A stretch of DNA of 64,000 bases, from contig JAWUZG010000032.1 in NCBI GenBank assembly GCA_036785705.1, positions 13,968,001 to 14,032,000 of the forward strand. The letters run 5' to 3'. The stretch's first letter is position 1, and every line of letters begins with the position of its first letter. Source of the stretch: Acanthornis magna. Lineage: Eukaryota; Chordata; Aves; Passeriformes; Acanthizidae. A program made the position numbers and the translations under genes. Below the pieces are notes generated by a model. The model was not told where the DNA came from. It made no database searches and worked only from the letters and a program-made list of their open reading frames with translations. This document shows positions 27,760-40,100 of the stretch, one piece after another.

Positions 27760-28373
27760 TCATAGAATCATAGAATCAACATTGGAAAAAACCTCCAAGA
27801 TCATTGAGTCCAACTTTTGGCTGAACACCACCACATCAACTAAACCATAGCATTAAATGCTTCATCCAGTCATTTCTTGAACATTTCCAGGGATAGTGAC
27901 ACTGCTGCTGTGGGCAGCCTGTTCCAAGGCTTAACCACTCTTTCTGTGAAGAAATTTTTCCTAATGTCCAACCTGAACCTCCCCAGCACAGCTTGAGGTA
28001 ATTTCCTTTTATCCTGGCACTGGTTGCCTGGGAGAAGAGGCTGACCCCCAGCTGGTTATAGCCTCCTTTCAGACAGTTGTAGAGAGCAATAAGGTCTCCC
28101 CTGAGCCTCCTTTGCTCCAGGCTAAACACCCCCAGCTCCCTCAGCTGCTCCTCACAGGCCTTGTGCCACAGATCCTTCACCAGCTCCATTGTCCTTCTCT
28201 GGACTTGCTCCAGCACCTCAATGTCCTTCTTGAGTTGAGGGGTCTAAAACTGAGCACAGGATATGAGGTGTGACCACACCAGTGCCAAGTACAGGGGGCC
28301 AATCACCGTCCTGGCCCTGCTGGTGGCACTATTTCTGATAGAAGCCAGGATGCCATTGCCCTTCTTGGTCATC
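27760..28373 (-). mobile_element. CR1 LINE fragment, 3' part, antisense
   Basis: This is a truncated chicken-repeat-1 non-LTR retrotransposon. On the plus strand it starts with the inverted CR1 3' terminus, two copies of the catagaat octamer, then the familiar antisense CR1 3' UTR and the end of ORF2. The minus strand retains C-terminal CR1 ORF2 protein similarity at 27836-28216: the stretch with [20 protein letters not shown] is a hallmark. The frame is then lost; downstream residues such as [10 protein letters not shown] are the frame-shifted reading of the expected RKNFF-type segment. It is 5'-truncated before the reverse transcriptase and is inactive. The retained terminal octamers suggest a relatively young copy. 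Confidence 0.95.
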
Positions 28374-28656
28374 TAAAATGCCGATGAATACATTCCCTTT
28401 GGCTGACAATTTTTCTGCCAAGGTGATTCATCCCAAAAGCATCTCCCACAGCTCTCATGGGATGTAAGAGAGAGACCTTACCTCCATCTGAGGAGAACTG
28501 TGCTGTCCAGGCACTGCTCCATCACCTCCCTAGGAGCTTCTCCTGCCCTATATTGTGACAGGCAGGTGACACTAGCTGCAATCCTGGTAGTCTTACGGTC
28601 TGCCCACGGTGCCTTTACTTCTCAGAATGAGCTGTAATGTGTGCTGGCAGACCTGC
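28374..28656. other. Spacer between CR1 and microsatellite
   Basis: No gene or repeat is recognised. The join with the CR1 5' truncation point lies near 28373. Confidence 0.5.
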
Positions 28657-28658
28657 TG

Positions 28659-28711
<53 letters not shown>

Positions 28712-28860
28712 ATATATATATATATATGCATATATATATATGAGTATGTGAATATGAGTACGTGAATCTATGAATATGTGGATGTGCATATGGATGGGCA
28801 TATGGATATGAGGATGTGAATATGTACATCCATATATGTATATATGCACGTTTACACACA
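28657..28860. repeat. Compound TA/TG microsatellite with degenerate flank
   Basis: (TA)n at about 28659-28672, then (TG)n to about 28708, then two (TA)n blocks to about 28741. A degenerate tail of tatg, gaatatg and gatgtg motifs follows to about 28860. The minus-strand open frames here (His/Thr and Ile/Tyr repeats) are products of the repeat and not genes. The degenerate tail suggests an older, once longer array. Confidence 0.93.
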
Positions 28861-29292
28861 TAACATGCATTCACATAGAGGTCAACAAGCAAAGCAGTTG
28901 AATTCACAGTGGTGCTAGAAATTCTTATGAGATTTGTTACAACATGGTTTTTACAGTCCTATTTCCACCCATGGACCACTCCTCTGGTCTCATAAATTGC
29001 TTTCTTCCCCTAAAATAAAGGCAGAGTATATACAGTAAAAATTGCATCATAGGTGATGTAACATGACCAGAAAATTTGATGCCTAGAAGGAAATAGAAGT
29101 GTAAAGCCATGTAACACTCATGTCTAGGGGACCTCCACTAGTTAAAACCAGTTGGTTTAGACTCTTTAAATAACCTTGCTTTCTGAGACTGTCATTTTCA
29201 GAGAAAATGTCGCACCCTGAAGAAGGCATTTTACAGAAAAGTACTCTAGTTAAGAGTTACATTTTTCAGTTATTAAACAATCCTGACAACAT

Positions 29293-29433
29293 ACTCCTCA
29301 CCACGAGGGTGGTCAAATAATGTGGCAGGCTGCCCAGAGAGGCTGTGTTGTCTCCATCCCTGAGGGTTTTCAAAACTGGACCCAGCATGGCCCTGAACAA
29401 TTTCCTGCCTGGAGCAGGAGGCTGGACTACCCC
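29293..29433 (+). mobile_element. CR1 LINE fragment, 3' region, sense
   Basis: Sequence such as gagggtggtcaaat, gctgcccagagaggctgtg, ctccatccctgagg and gaggctggacta follows the CR1 3' end in the sense orientation (end of ORF2 and start of the 3' UTR). It is truncated at both ends and lacks the terminal octamers. Lying 0.9 kb from an oppositely oriented CR1, it is a separate insertion. Confidence 0.85.
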
Positions 29434-32400
29434 ACCTTGCATTTTTTGTGCAAGTCTGTGATTTTCAGCTAGTTACCACACGGAGGAAGCATGCAGTTTA
29501 TGCAGGCCATATGGCAGGCTTTTGGGTTTTAAAAAATGAAGAGCTCTTTCTGCAGCCCTCAGTAGCGACTATTGTTAAGCTTGCAAAAGATCCTGACAGA
29601 TTCCTGTCCTCAGTTGTCATAGAATCCCATATTTAGCCATGTCTAATTTATTATTTCCTGGCTAGCAGCAGGCTGAAGGGTGAGGACCTGACTGAAGTGG
29701 TCCAAACTTTTGTAGCTTTCAAAATCTCACTGAGGCACATGAAATGGGAGTTGGCAACAAGCCCCTGAGAAGCAAATTCAGCTACTTCAGTATCCTGCTC
29801 AGGAACAGAGACAGGACCATGTGTGCCACTTGGTCCCTGTTCTGCCCTCAGGGAGCTCAGGATGGCACCTGCGAGGCCTCAGTCCCCCCTCTCCAGCCTG
29901 ACATAACACCTTTGCAACACTGCAGTCAGTGAAACTCATTCCTCAAGATCACCCAAGTTGGGCTGAGGGACTGCAAGGGTGGCTGCCAAGACACCTCGAA
30001 GGTCTGGCACCTCAGCAGGTCCATCAGGAGGATTTTCAAGAGCCTACCTGCTGCCGAAGGGCTGAATCGTGTGTGGTACATGCTTTGGCTACACTTCACA
30101 TTTCTCTTGATACTCTCGTGTTTTGTATCTCTTAGTGTCTTTTCACTTCTGTATTTCCCATCTTTCATTTTCCACTTGTGCAAATAAACAAAGCATAGTA
30201 TTAATACTAATTCATTTAGCAAAATTGTAGCCTTGGCAAAAAGTGCCATTTTCAAAGAGAACTGGCAGCAAAATAAACATGGAAGAGAATAAAAGGGCAG
30301 TGCTGCCTTTTTTTCTAAGCTGCCAAAGTTGCCTTTGATCTTACTGGAGATAATTTTTATTCAGAAGAAGAAAAGCCGACTCAAAAGCAAAACAATATGG
30401 CCAAGTTTACCTAGAAACTCTGTATCTCACAAGGAGAAAACCATATAATTCAAAGTAGGAAAAGTCTGACATTCTTCAGACATTTTGGTATTAAAAGGAG
30501 AAAAATTTGCGAGAGAAGTAATGTGAAGAAATGAGCAGCCCAACACCAGCCTCTAACCACTATTTGTTCTGCACTTCTTCAACAAGAAATGAAATAGTTT
30601 GGTAACAGCCTAGAAAATCCTGGCTTGCACTCACCATACAAGCAGGAAATTCCAGTAATGAAAATATAATCCTTCAATAAAAGAACAAGCAGAAGAAAAA
30701 AAAAGAAAAATGTATTTTCTGTTCTGAGGAAGGAAGGAGAAACATATAGAATTGAAACACCTTTCTTGCACCTGTTAAATGCAGTAACAAAATCTTGTAG
30801 CATATTACTTTTTCCCCCCTAAGGGACTAATATACTTTAGCTTTTTTCTTATTGACAGTGACTACTATAATAAACCCTTCGTTCACATCCTCATAACATT
30901 CTGGAAAAACAACTCACTTTGGGGAGTAAAAATTCTTTAAATCTGGTCCCAGCCCAGAGACACTTCTAAAAATTTGAACAAGATGCTGTCAAGTATTTCT
31001 GAATTATGTGTAGATATCTGTAAAAACATATATTTATTTAAGGTTTTATTTCTTTTTTTCCTCAACATTCCTCATTTACAATTTACAATAAGGCAATTTT
31101 TTTAAGCATAAAATTTCTCTTCTATGCCTATATATTTTCATGAACAAATAAATCAGCTCTTTGTAAGCAATTGTAGTTTTTTTTAAATGTATAACAGAAT
31201 AGTACATTAAAAGTATCAAAAACTAAAGATGGCAATGATTGCCCTGTGAAGTCAGAAATTTTAAAACTTTTTGTGTCAAAAAGTCCACTTTTCTAGATGT
31301 TCACCAGTTCAGAGGGGCCGCAGTGATATACTTTTCTTATTGAAATTAAAGTTTCTTTGAGGATCTTGTAAACACTAGAGATCATTTCCTTCCTACAGAC
31401 CTAGAAATTTTAGTGGCTATGAGCATGAAATGTACATCTGCACAGAAATAACCTTTTTTCACTAACTGCATGAAATTCACAAGGCCTATGCGCAGTGGAG
31501 CATCCCCAGGCTGGTGGGTGTGTGGCTGAGACTCCCTTCCCTCCCTGCTGGGTCTGTAAGGCTGTAGCGTGGGGCAGTGGCAGGCTGGAGAGCCCTAAGG
31601 GGGCTTTCCCAAGGGGTTTCCCAAAAGAGCCCCAAAAAGCTTTTATTCCCAGTGAAATGCATCCATGATGCTGGAGCTGGAACCCTGCTCTTACTGTAAA
31701 TGTCCTGTGATTTTCAGTGACCACAAGTGATGAAGATCATAGTTTTAAATTTCATCTATAAGTTGGGACAGGTTCACCAAGATCAAAAAGAAACGCCAGA
31801 GAGGAGGGAGAGGACCATGGATGTCTGGGAAAACTAGTCCTTAAAGAAGAAAAGAGTTCAAAATTCCCTAAGGACTGTCTGGCTTTGTGTTTTGAATGCT
31901 GTTCACTTAAATTTGTCTCCTGGTGTAGCCATATCTGCTATAATTGTAGCAGATTGCAGTTGCTGAAGCATCTCCTGTGTGTGTACCCTTTCATTATGGC
32001 ATATAAGCACAACATTTCCAGTAATTTAGAGGCAGCTAAAATCTCCCGTTCCTTGGAAGCTGCTCTCCCTGGAGTAGTTCACGCAGCATTAGTGGAGCAG
32101 CACAAACTGGAGAGAAGTACAGTAGTTACTATGTAAGAAGTTGATGTCACTAGTTAGAAGCTCCCAGTCGGCATTTAAAAAAATACCCAACCTGTTAAAA
32201 TCAAAAAAAGAGTGATACACAGAACTGTACTGAAAGTTCAATTAGAGGAAAAAAACCCAAACTAAACACTGTGGTTTTGTCTTTCTCATTGAAGTCTAGT
32301 GTCAATTCGACGGTTTGTGTCTAGCCCACTGAAGACTTGTGATACATGGTTTTTCTTAGCATCCTTTGAAGCAATAACTTGTTTTTTCAAGGTTCTTTGC

Positions 32401-33341
32401 CTGGTATTCTTTCATAACAATTTGAAATGTGGTATGATTTATGACAGAAAAGGTCTAGAGTGAGCAGCTTGAAGCAACCAAATTGTAGTGATCTCGTTAT
32501 CACTAATTTTTCCGATTTTCAGTGTCTTCAAGACTTACCCTCTACTGAGTGTCTTTCATTAAAATGATGTAAACTGCCAGTGTTCATGGTTTTGTAAGAA
32601 CCTTGAGAGTCTGAAATCTTGAGACTTGGAGTTCAGAAACCTTTAGGCAATTGAAAAAAAAAATTGATTCTCATGAAATCTTAAAACAATCCCACCATTT
32701 CTTAGGATATGCTTCATGACTTTTATTCTCACAAAGCTGACAATACTGTACTCTTTCCCTAACTATTCTGTGGCTTCCTTTCTCCTTAATTAACTGCAAT
32801 ATTTTGTGCTTCAAGAAAGAGTCAGCCTTTGGAGCTGTGCAATTACAAGAAAAATTGTTGGATCACTCTTCCCTTTCCCCAACACTGCAGACAAAATCTT
32901 GAAAATATAAAGCCTAAAAATTAAAATATGAACAAAAAATATCCCAAACCAAACACCAAATAATGTACTGCATTTTTCTTTTTAAGGAATCTCTCACTGC
33001 TTGTAACTTAGCCTTGTGAAAAGCCAGCTTATGGTTTTTGGACACATGAGGTGAGTTCTACTGCTAGTTAGCACCCGGAGGAGAAATTACATTGTATTTT
33101 TTCTTTTGCAGTGCTTGGAAATGGAAAGCACTGTTTGCCAACAATGCCACATATTGTTTGTGCTTTTATATCCCTTTATTATTTGTACTGCTGTAGAGTC
33201 AGAAAGCCTGCAGTAATCAGAAGTCCATTAGTTATTACGCACAGCACAAGCAAGCCTCTTCCCTAAAGACCCCAGTTAAAACAGACTGCCATGGTCAACT
33301 TGTTCAAATGGGGGGATTTTTGTTTCACCTGTTTTTGGTAG
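29434..33341. other. Unique non-coding DNA, no gene seen
   Basis: AT-rich sequence with short frames only. A splice-acceptor-like run (ttttttcttttgcag, ending near 33110) is followed by about 34 open codons to a stop; the peptide shows nothing recognisable and no partner donor is identifiable, so no exon is called. No large repeat is seen. Confidence 0.55.
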
Positions 33342-34014
33342 TGCAGGGATACCAATTTTTTATTCAAAAACACCCAGGAGGCTCAGAGGGGCAGGAGTTC
33401 AAGAAGGCAAAGGGAGGCAGCACTCATCCCTCACTTGAGGTTCTCAGGGGTGGCTGGGTTCTTATTCCAGGTGGAGCTGCCAATAAGCGGGGAAAGCAGA
33501 GGGCTGTGCTGACTGCTGAGGCACAGCAAAGCACAGCAGCATTTACAGGTGCTTTATATCCTCCCTGGCTGTGCTTTATACCACCCTCCAGGGGCTAGAT
33601 ACACATACATACAGCATAACCAGAATATAGCCAAGATAGGATGGCATCTACTGAGGCAGTACTTGGGGCTTTGTGTAACTGGTGGGGCTTCTCTGTTGGT
33701 TTGGATAGGGCATTCATGGCAGAACAAACGCAGCATACAACCTTTGTGTCCCAAGCTGAACAGTTGTGCCCTCTCTCTTCCTCTACCTAAAACTAGATAT
33801 AACACAGGAAATGTAGATAACAGGAAATTTAAAAATGCCCCCATTGAAACACTAACCAGAATGAGAACCAGCAGTGTAATAAGGTTATTGATTTCCAGTC
33901 TGATCCTAACCAGGTTTTGCAAGACTGCCAGCCATTCACCAACTCCTCAAAGCAGCTCCAAGCCATGCTCAGCTGAAGAGCTAAAAACTAGAGAGCTGTT
34001 AACTCAGGAGCTAC
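33342..34014 (-). mobile_element. Solo retroviral LTR with 6-bp target duplication
   Basis: This is a ~673-bp segment flanked by identical hexamers, tggtag at 33336-33341 and 34015-34020, as expected of a target-site duplication. The plus-strand left end is TGCAGGGATACC, so the minus-strand LTR ends ...CCCTGCA. The minus-strand start is GTAGCTCCTGAG, apparently missing or having mutated the leading T of a canonical TG. On the minus strand two TATAAAG boxes (complements at 33574-33580 and 33552-33558) precede an AATAAG motif (about 33462) and an AATAAA (33359-33364), a promoter/poly(A) order typical of LTRs. No internal viral genes flank it, so it is a recombined solo LTR. A 6-bp duplication fits ERVK/beta- or alpharetrovirus-like elements; family is inferred. 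Open frames of 182 (+) and 122 (-) residues inside it are incidental. Confidence 0.68.
33552..33580 (-). promoter_or_regulatory. Tandem TATA boxes of the LTR
   Basis: Two TATAAAG motifs on the minus strand, 22 bp apart, sit in the middle of the solo LTR where a retroviral U3 promoter is expected. Present activity is unknown. Confidence 0.45.
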
Positions 34015-34020
34015 TGGTAG

Positions 34021-37000
34021 GGACTGTCATCTGCCCAGCAAGGAAGATATTTATTTATAGAAAAGCCTTTGAACCAGACCACTACATTTTAACATAGTAA
34101 TAACCAGTTACACTGGATTCAAAGAGCAGTAGGGTGTAACACAGCCATGCATTATATACCCCATTGTAAATGGTCTCAGAGGGAAAGCCTGTAATTTAGG
34201 GAGGTTTGAATGGCGAAACCTGGGTCATTGTAACAGATACTTTTTCTTAGTTATTTTTATGGAAAGGGTGAAAAAGAAATACTGGCCTGAAGAAGTCAGG
34301 CAGCGTGTGTTTTCATTCAACCTTAGTTAGCTATGAAACCTCCCAGAGCTCAATCCCCCCTTGGCCAAATATTTGTTTTAAGATTAATTGTTCACACAGG
34401 AACTAAACAGCAACTTGCTGAATGCAAAGCTTTTACAGGAGATTTCCTCAGGACATTTTTCTCATGTGTTGCTGGCTCTTTGATGTGTTCTGTCACCTTC
34501 GGGGAGTAGGTTTCATGCAGAACCAAGAAATGGCTTTTCTGTTTGTTTGTGTGTTTTAAAGTTTATCCACATATGAGCTGGTTTTAGGATTAATTTTACG
34601 GAAGAACCTCAGGGCTCTGTTCAGAGAGCAACAACAATCCTTGTTGTGTTAGACCATTTCGCTGAAGCACCCAGCAGGCAGCCAGCACACCCCAGAGCAC
34701 AGTCCAGGGAGCAAAAGCCAGCCAGTGCTGTCCCCATGGTGCAGTACCACCTCATGCAAGTGCCCTGGTCAGGTTGAAAAACACAGGCAAGAAAAGGAAA
34801 AAAGGTGAGGTGGGAAACAGGAGCTCAGACAGAGAAATCCTGGCTGCCTGAAAGTCAGTCCATCTTTTGTAGAGCCAGACTTTTGACCAGGGGGTAGTGT
34901 GACACAGGCATGGCACCTGAATCAGGTGGACAGCATGGAGAAAAGCTTGCCCTTGCTCTTCGTACAGCCCATGGTTCTGTCAGACAGCTCTTTCAAAAGC
35001 CAGCTGCACCTTAAATCCAAGCTCCTTGAACCTTACTGTCAATTTGGAGCAAGGCATTCTTCACCTTTCCTGGCCAGATGTACATGTTCCCCATCTCGTT
35101 CTAGTCCTTGTACCTGCACCTTAAGGTTTTTCAAACAGTTCATTTTTCACTCCCTCTCTTCTCTATGTAGAGGATGCACGTCACGGGCAATTTTCCTTGT
35201 TTTGTCTGAGGCTGTAAATGCATATTCCTCAGTAAATACTGTCATCAACAGGTGAAGGTTACTGTCCAAGGACCCTGCCGTGGTCTATGGCTCTGGCAGC
35301 ATTGGGGCAAATATTCCTTCACAAATATTAGAGCTAAGACCTGAGAGAAACAACCAAACAAATCTAAATATTAGAAACCAAGATATGGAAGAAGAAAAGA
35401 AGATTTCAGTAATGTCATAGAGTTCTTCAAGGTTATTATTGCAAATTAGGGAATTAAATCTGAGCACATGTAGTACAACTCTGATCCTTTGTCGCTAAAA
35501 ATGAATTCTCTTCAAAGGAATCTAAGATCTCATCATCTCCACCTGCCTACTATTTAATGATACACTAACCAGAATAGGTCCAAATTTTATCTGCATGTTT
35601 GGTTTCATCTCTCTCATCCTAACTTCCTGTTGATACAGAATAATCACAACTTTGAGCTGGAACTCTTGTGTGAGAACATGATTTTTGTCTGTTTTTCATG
35701 GATTATGTTCATAGACTGAATAAATTAGAAAAATAAAAGGAAATATTGACTCAACCACCACTTTTATTTACCCTTGTGTTTTGTACAAGAATTCTTCACA
35801 GCCCTTGTTCTCTTGCTTCCAACAAACACTACATTTGCACTCGAACATTCAAAATCAGCATTAAAATACTAGGTTTTATCACTTGATCTCAAAATACTGA
35901 AAAAGTCACACATATTTAAAATACTACAGAACAAGCTGTTGCAATGTTTGTAGTTCAAATCAACTTTTGTAGCATCAAATGAAGTGGAATACTTGAAAAT
36001 TACAATCTTCCTTTTTTGTTTTCTTTCCTTTTTCTTTTGGGAGACATGCAAAATGATAGAGCTACGCTGAATATCAGCAGAACTATATACTGAGGAACCC
36101 AGTAGTTACCTACCCATGACACCAGCTGAAAGGGAATGTGTCTTCTGTAATTAGATATTTTAAAGTAGGATGAATACAAGGCAAATGCTATGGTGAGTCT
36201 GGCTCTCATTAACTATAAATCACAGCTTCATTACTCTGCAAAGCAACCCACCTGAAAGTGAATAGTAACATTAAATGAGAATTGGGCTCTTTGTTACAGA
36301 AACTGAAGCCAAAACCAGCTAAACAAACAGAATCCAGACAGCATTCAATACATAGGGCATTGTTTCAGATAATACCCAGAAAGTAATAATTAGCTGCTCT
36401 TCCTAGAATGCCTTGAATCCCTGCTGTGCAGCACATTGGTATTAGCATTCTCTTTTGTGGTAAAGAGACTATTTGGATCCAGTAATTGAGTTAAAAGAAC
36501 AAACCACTGATTCAATTTTGCGTTCACTAGCACCGATGAAATGAAAAACATGACAAAGTACTGCTACAACAGTGCAGTTTGAAGGTGAAAAAGGGTGAGC
36601 AAATTCTAAGTGGCAATCAGCATCTCCGTGGGTCCTACTGTCAGGGTGTGGGTTCTGATGTGAAACACAACTTCATGACTGAAGTCCAGAGTATGAGGTC
36701 GGCTACATTTTATGATTTGATTTGGTTTAGAGCATGCTTAAATATTTTTTTAGGATCAAAATTAATAAAACTGCCATCATGCAGTAATGTCTGGAGCTTT
36801 TCTAACATTCACATGGAAAGCACAGTCGGGTTTGTGCTCAGCACGAGTTAAAGACCTTTGCAAATGAAGACTGGCGTAGTTTCACATGCAGATCCCTGCT
36901 AATGTCTCCCCTGTCTCAGCAGTCCAATTTAGCAACACACCAAATACACTATTCATACTGTTCTAACACAAACAATTCAATTTGCACTAACAGTCACTCA

Positions 37001-37164
37001 GCAACAATTGTTTTCCACCTAATCTCATGTTAATATTGATATTATATAAATACACTAAGTGATCAGAAAGAAATTGCTAACAGCCAGTGCCCTGCAGATG
37101 ATAATAACAGTTATTAGCAAGAAAACTTCAAAATACATTTCTTTTCCCCCACAGCCTTTTATGA

Positions 37165-37196
<32 letters not shown>

Positions 37197-40100
37197 GAAA
37201 AATTGTGCATGCAAAGTGACTTGAATTTGGAACAGCTAGAGATTGATATTTGCTGTGTGAAATATGGGCTTTATTTAAAACAGGTCATTAGTGCAGCTGT
37301 TGAAAGTGTTTAAATCTAATTGCTGCTAAGCTATGTTTTCAGAAACTAGTATTTTGTGGGTATCATTCTGGTCATAGAGCTGTAACACAGAGATAAATAT
37401 TATTTAAAATATTTGTTTTACACTCCAGAGGCTCAACAAATACATCTAAATCAGACACAGTTCCTGGCCAAGATGACGACTGGAATTGGTCCAAATACAA
37501 AAACAAGTGCGGCTAAAACCATGCTGCTCTTTTCTGGATTTGTGAGTGAACATGTCAGCCTTTGCCTTTTATATGTTCTTAACATTCAAGGGTCTTTCCA
37601 TACTTCCTTGCCTTGCCTAGCCTCCCTTTTTGCAGACAAAGCATGAAGGGAGCAATGATTTTCAATAGAAACGGTAGTTCCAAGCCTGGTACCGGGGGAA
37701 GATTGGCTCATGCATAGGAGGGCACTTGGAACAGCATGATAAACGAGGTTAATCATCTCTAACCAGCTATACTCACTGCCCCACTGCAGCACAGAAATCC
37801 TGGAAAGCCAGGTGCTTCTGAAAATGAGACCATGCAGGGCAGTGAAGCTTGTGCCTGAATCAGGAGTCGAAACCTGCAACTTCTTGTTTCTCTTCATTAT
37901 CTACACAGGGAGACCTGCATGACTAGGTTGGATTTAGACAGTTAATATTTAACTTCTGAAGTTAGGTGTGATGAAGCCAGCCTGGAGTCAGCACAGGGAA
38001 AAAAATGCAAAGTGCATCATCCAGCTTTGGGCTGGATTAAGGTAAGGGTGTAGCTGCAATAGCAGCACTCACTGGGAGTAGTCAGCTGAACCACTGGTTT
38101 CAACATGTGACTGCTGCATCATAGTCCTGCTTTTGCATCAAGGTACACAGTGTTACATAACTTTTGGCCCTGCTCAGGAGAGAAAAATGTAGACTTCTAC
38201 AGGTCTCAGACTGTACTACTGCAGTGCTCTAAGTAGCACAGTTCTAACCATCTGAACCATATTTCCACCTCTGCATATGCTTCAAAGTCTTTCTTTACTA
38301 GAGATCCCGGTTCCACTACTACAGAGCAGCATAAAGTATCACATAACACAGGGCAAAATGTTCTTTAAATGACAGCATTTAACTCTGAAGTAAAATTAAA
38401 AGACTTAAATGCTAGAGGTTAGGGAGGCTGTTTTTGTTGTGGGTTGGTTTTAAAACTCTTTTAAAATCATATGCAAGTAACACTGGAAAATTTTAAACTG
38501 ATCTATCCTGTAAGCTAAGAAAATTCCAGACAATTCATTGAGGGGAGACTATAAAGACATTGTTAATTCTCCAGTGAGTCTTGTTATTCTGTAATAAGTT
38601 GATTAGTCATCTGGCAGCCCCTGGATTTGATCTAATCATCCACAGAACACAACTGGCAGAAGAGCCAAAACACATCTCCTGTGCATGGCAGTCTCTCAAG
38701 TCTGAAAGTTGGTTCCAAAAATAACAAGAAAAGAAAAAAATATTAGATGTACTTAGTACCAACACCAAGATGAAGCAGGAGGCAGGGGGGAAGAGGAAAA
38801 ATGGCTGAAGATTCATTGCACATGATTTTTGCACATCTTCTCACTGGTACTGAGTTTAGTCAATGCTCAGCCTTTGTGGGTCCTCATGGGAAGGTAGGTG
38901 CCATGAAGAAGCAGCTGCCTGAGTGTTTATCATGAGGACAGCTCTCAGATGACGCAATTCTGACAAGAAAATTCAAGTTAAGCCCTCAAAGTGGGTGCCA
39001 GGGAAGAACAGTGCAGTGCAGTAGCTATATATGGAGAATCAGGCATGGGAACAGGGCATTCCACTCTGCTGCATATGCTTCACTGCTTTTCTGACAGCTA
39101 AAAATAGGATGTCACGCATGGGCATCAGTAGAGCAAGGTTTATTAAGAGAGAGGAAAATAATCTTTTTTTTCTAGTTATCTCTCTCTACTTGACTGCATA
39201 AAAAGCTAGCTCAAATCTCAGTTCAAATTCCATTTTAAAAATACAGATTTTTCTCCTATTATATTTAATGAAATTTATCCATAAATTTTCTGTAGGTCCA
39301 TGTGATGTTCTTTGTTATATTATAGCTTAGTTGATTCCAATATTTCAATTTTTAACAGCTTAAAAAATAGCCTAAAATGCCAAATTGCATTAACAGTAAT
39401 ATATCAACTCCTGCAATCAAACCCTAAACCTAATCTCCAGATTCAAAATATATTGTTATCCAGAAAACCATTTCTTGGGAAAGAATAGATTTGATTTGGA
39501 TCTGATTTAGTGGGAACTTCTTACAAGCAAAACAAACAACTTCAAAATTTATTTTTTAAAAAACCTCCTATGTATGAACTAGATACATCCAGGAAATTAT
39601 ATGATAATATTTCCCCACAATAAGCATGAAATATTTTCACTGAAATGAACATAATAATTTAGTGTAATTTGATCAAATAAATCTGTTGTTTCTGAATCAC
39701 TTCTAGAGCAAGATATAAGGGACTTTATTATTTTAGGCTTTGAAATATATACTGTGCATGAACATATCCGAAATAAATACTGCATATGTATGTAATACCT
39801 GTTATAAAATGAAATAGGAAAAGTCTGTTTTGAGAAAAAGTCTTTAGGCAGTACTATGTCCCTTCTGCAGTAAGAAGAAACTTCTGCTTGCAAGATGTAT
39901 TACATATTTTGCCTTTATAGACATCTAATTTTGTACTTTTACCTTTCTGGCTATCCTATTTTACCACCAATATTGGTGCATATGGCCCAACATGGCTTCT
40001 CTCTAGGATCCTTGGAAGACTAATGCAATTTGTTCTGATGCAAATCCAAGCTGATCAAAAGCTGGTAATTCACTAAGTGAATCTCACAACTGGCCAGGCT

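Noticed and set aside
28593..28907. His/Thr and Ile/Tyr repeat peptides
   Set aside because: Direct translation of the TA/TG microsatellite.
33095..33215. Splice-acceptor-like tract and following 34-codon frame
   Set aside because: Single weak signal; no recognisable peptide or matching donor.
33549..34097. 182-residue plus-strand frame
   Set aside because: Runs antisense through the proposed solo LTR and out past its target duplication; no recognisable domain.
37840..37885. tRNA B-box-like word (gagtcgaaacc)
   Set aside because: No A box at the right spacing and no cloverleaf can be drawn, so neither a tRNA nor a tRNA-derived SINE is supported.
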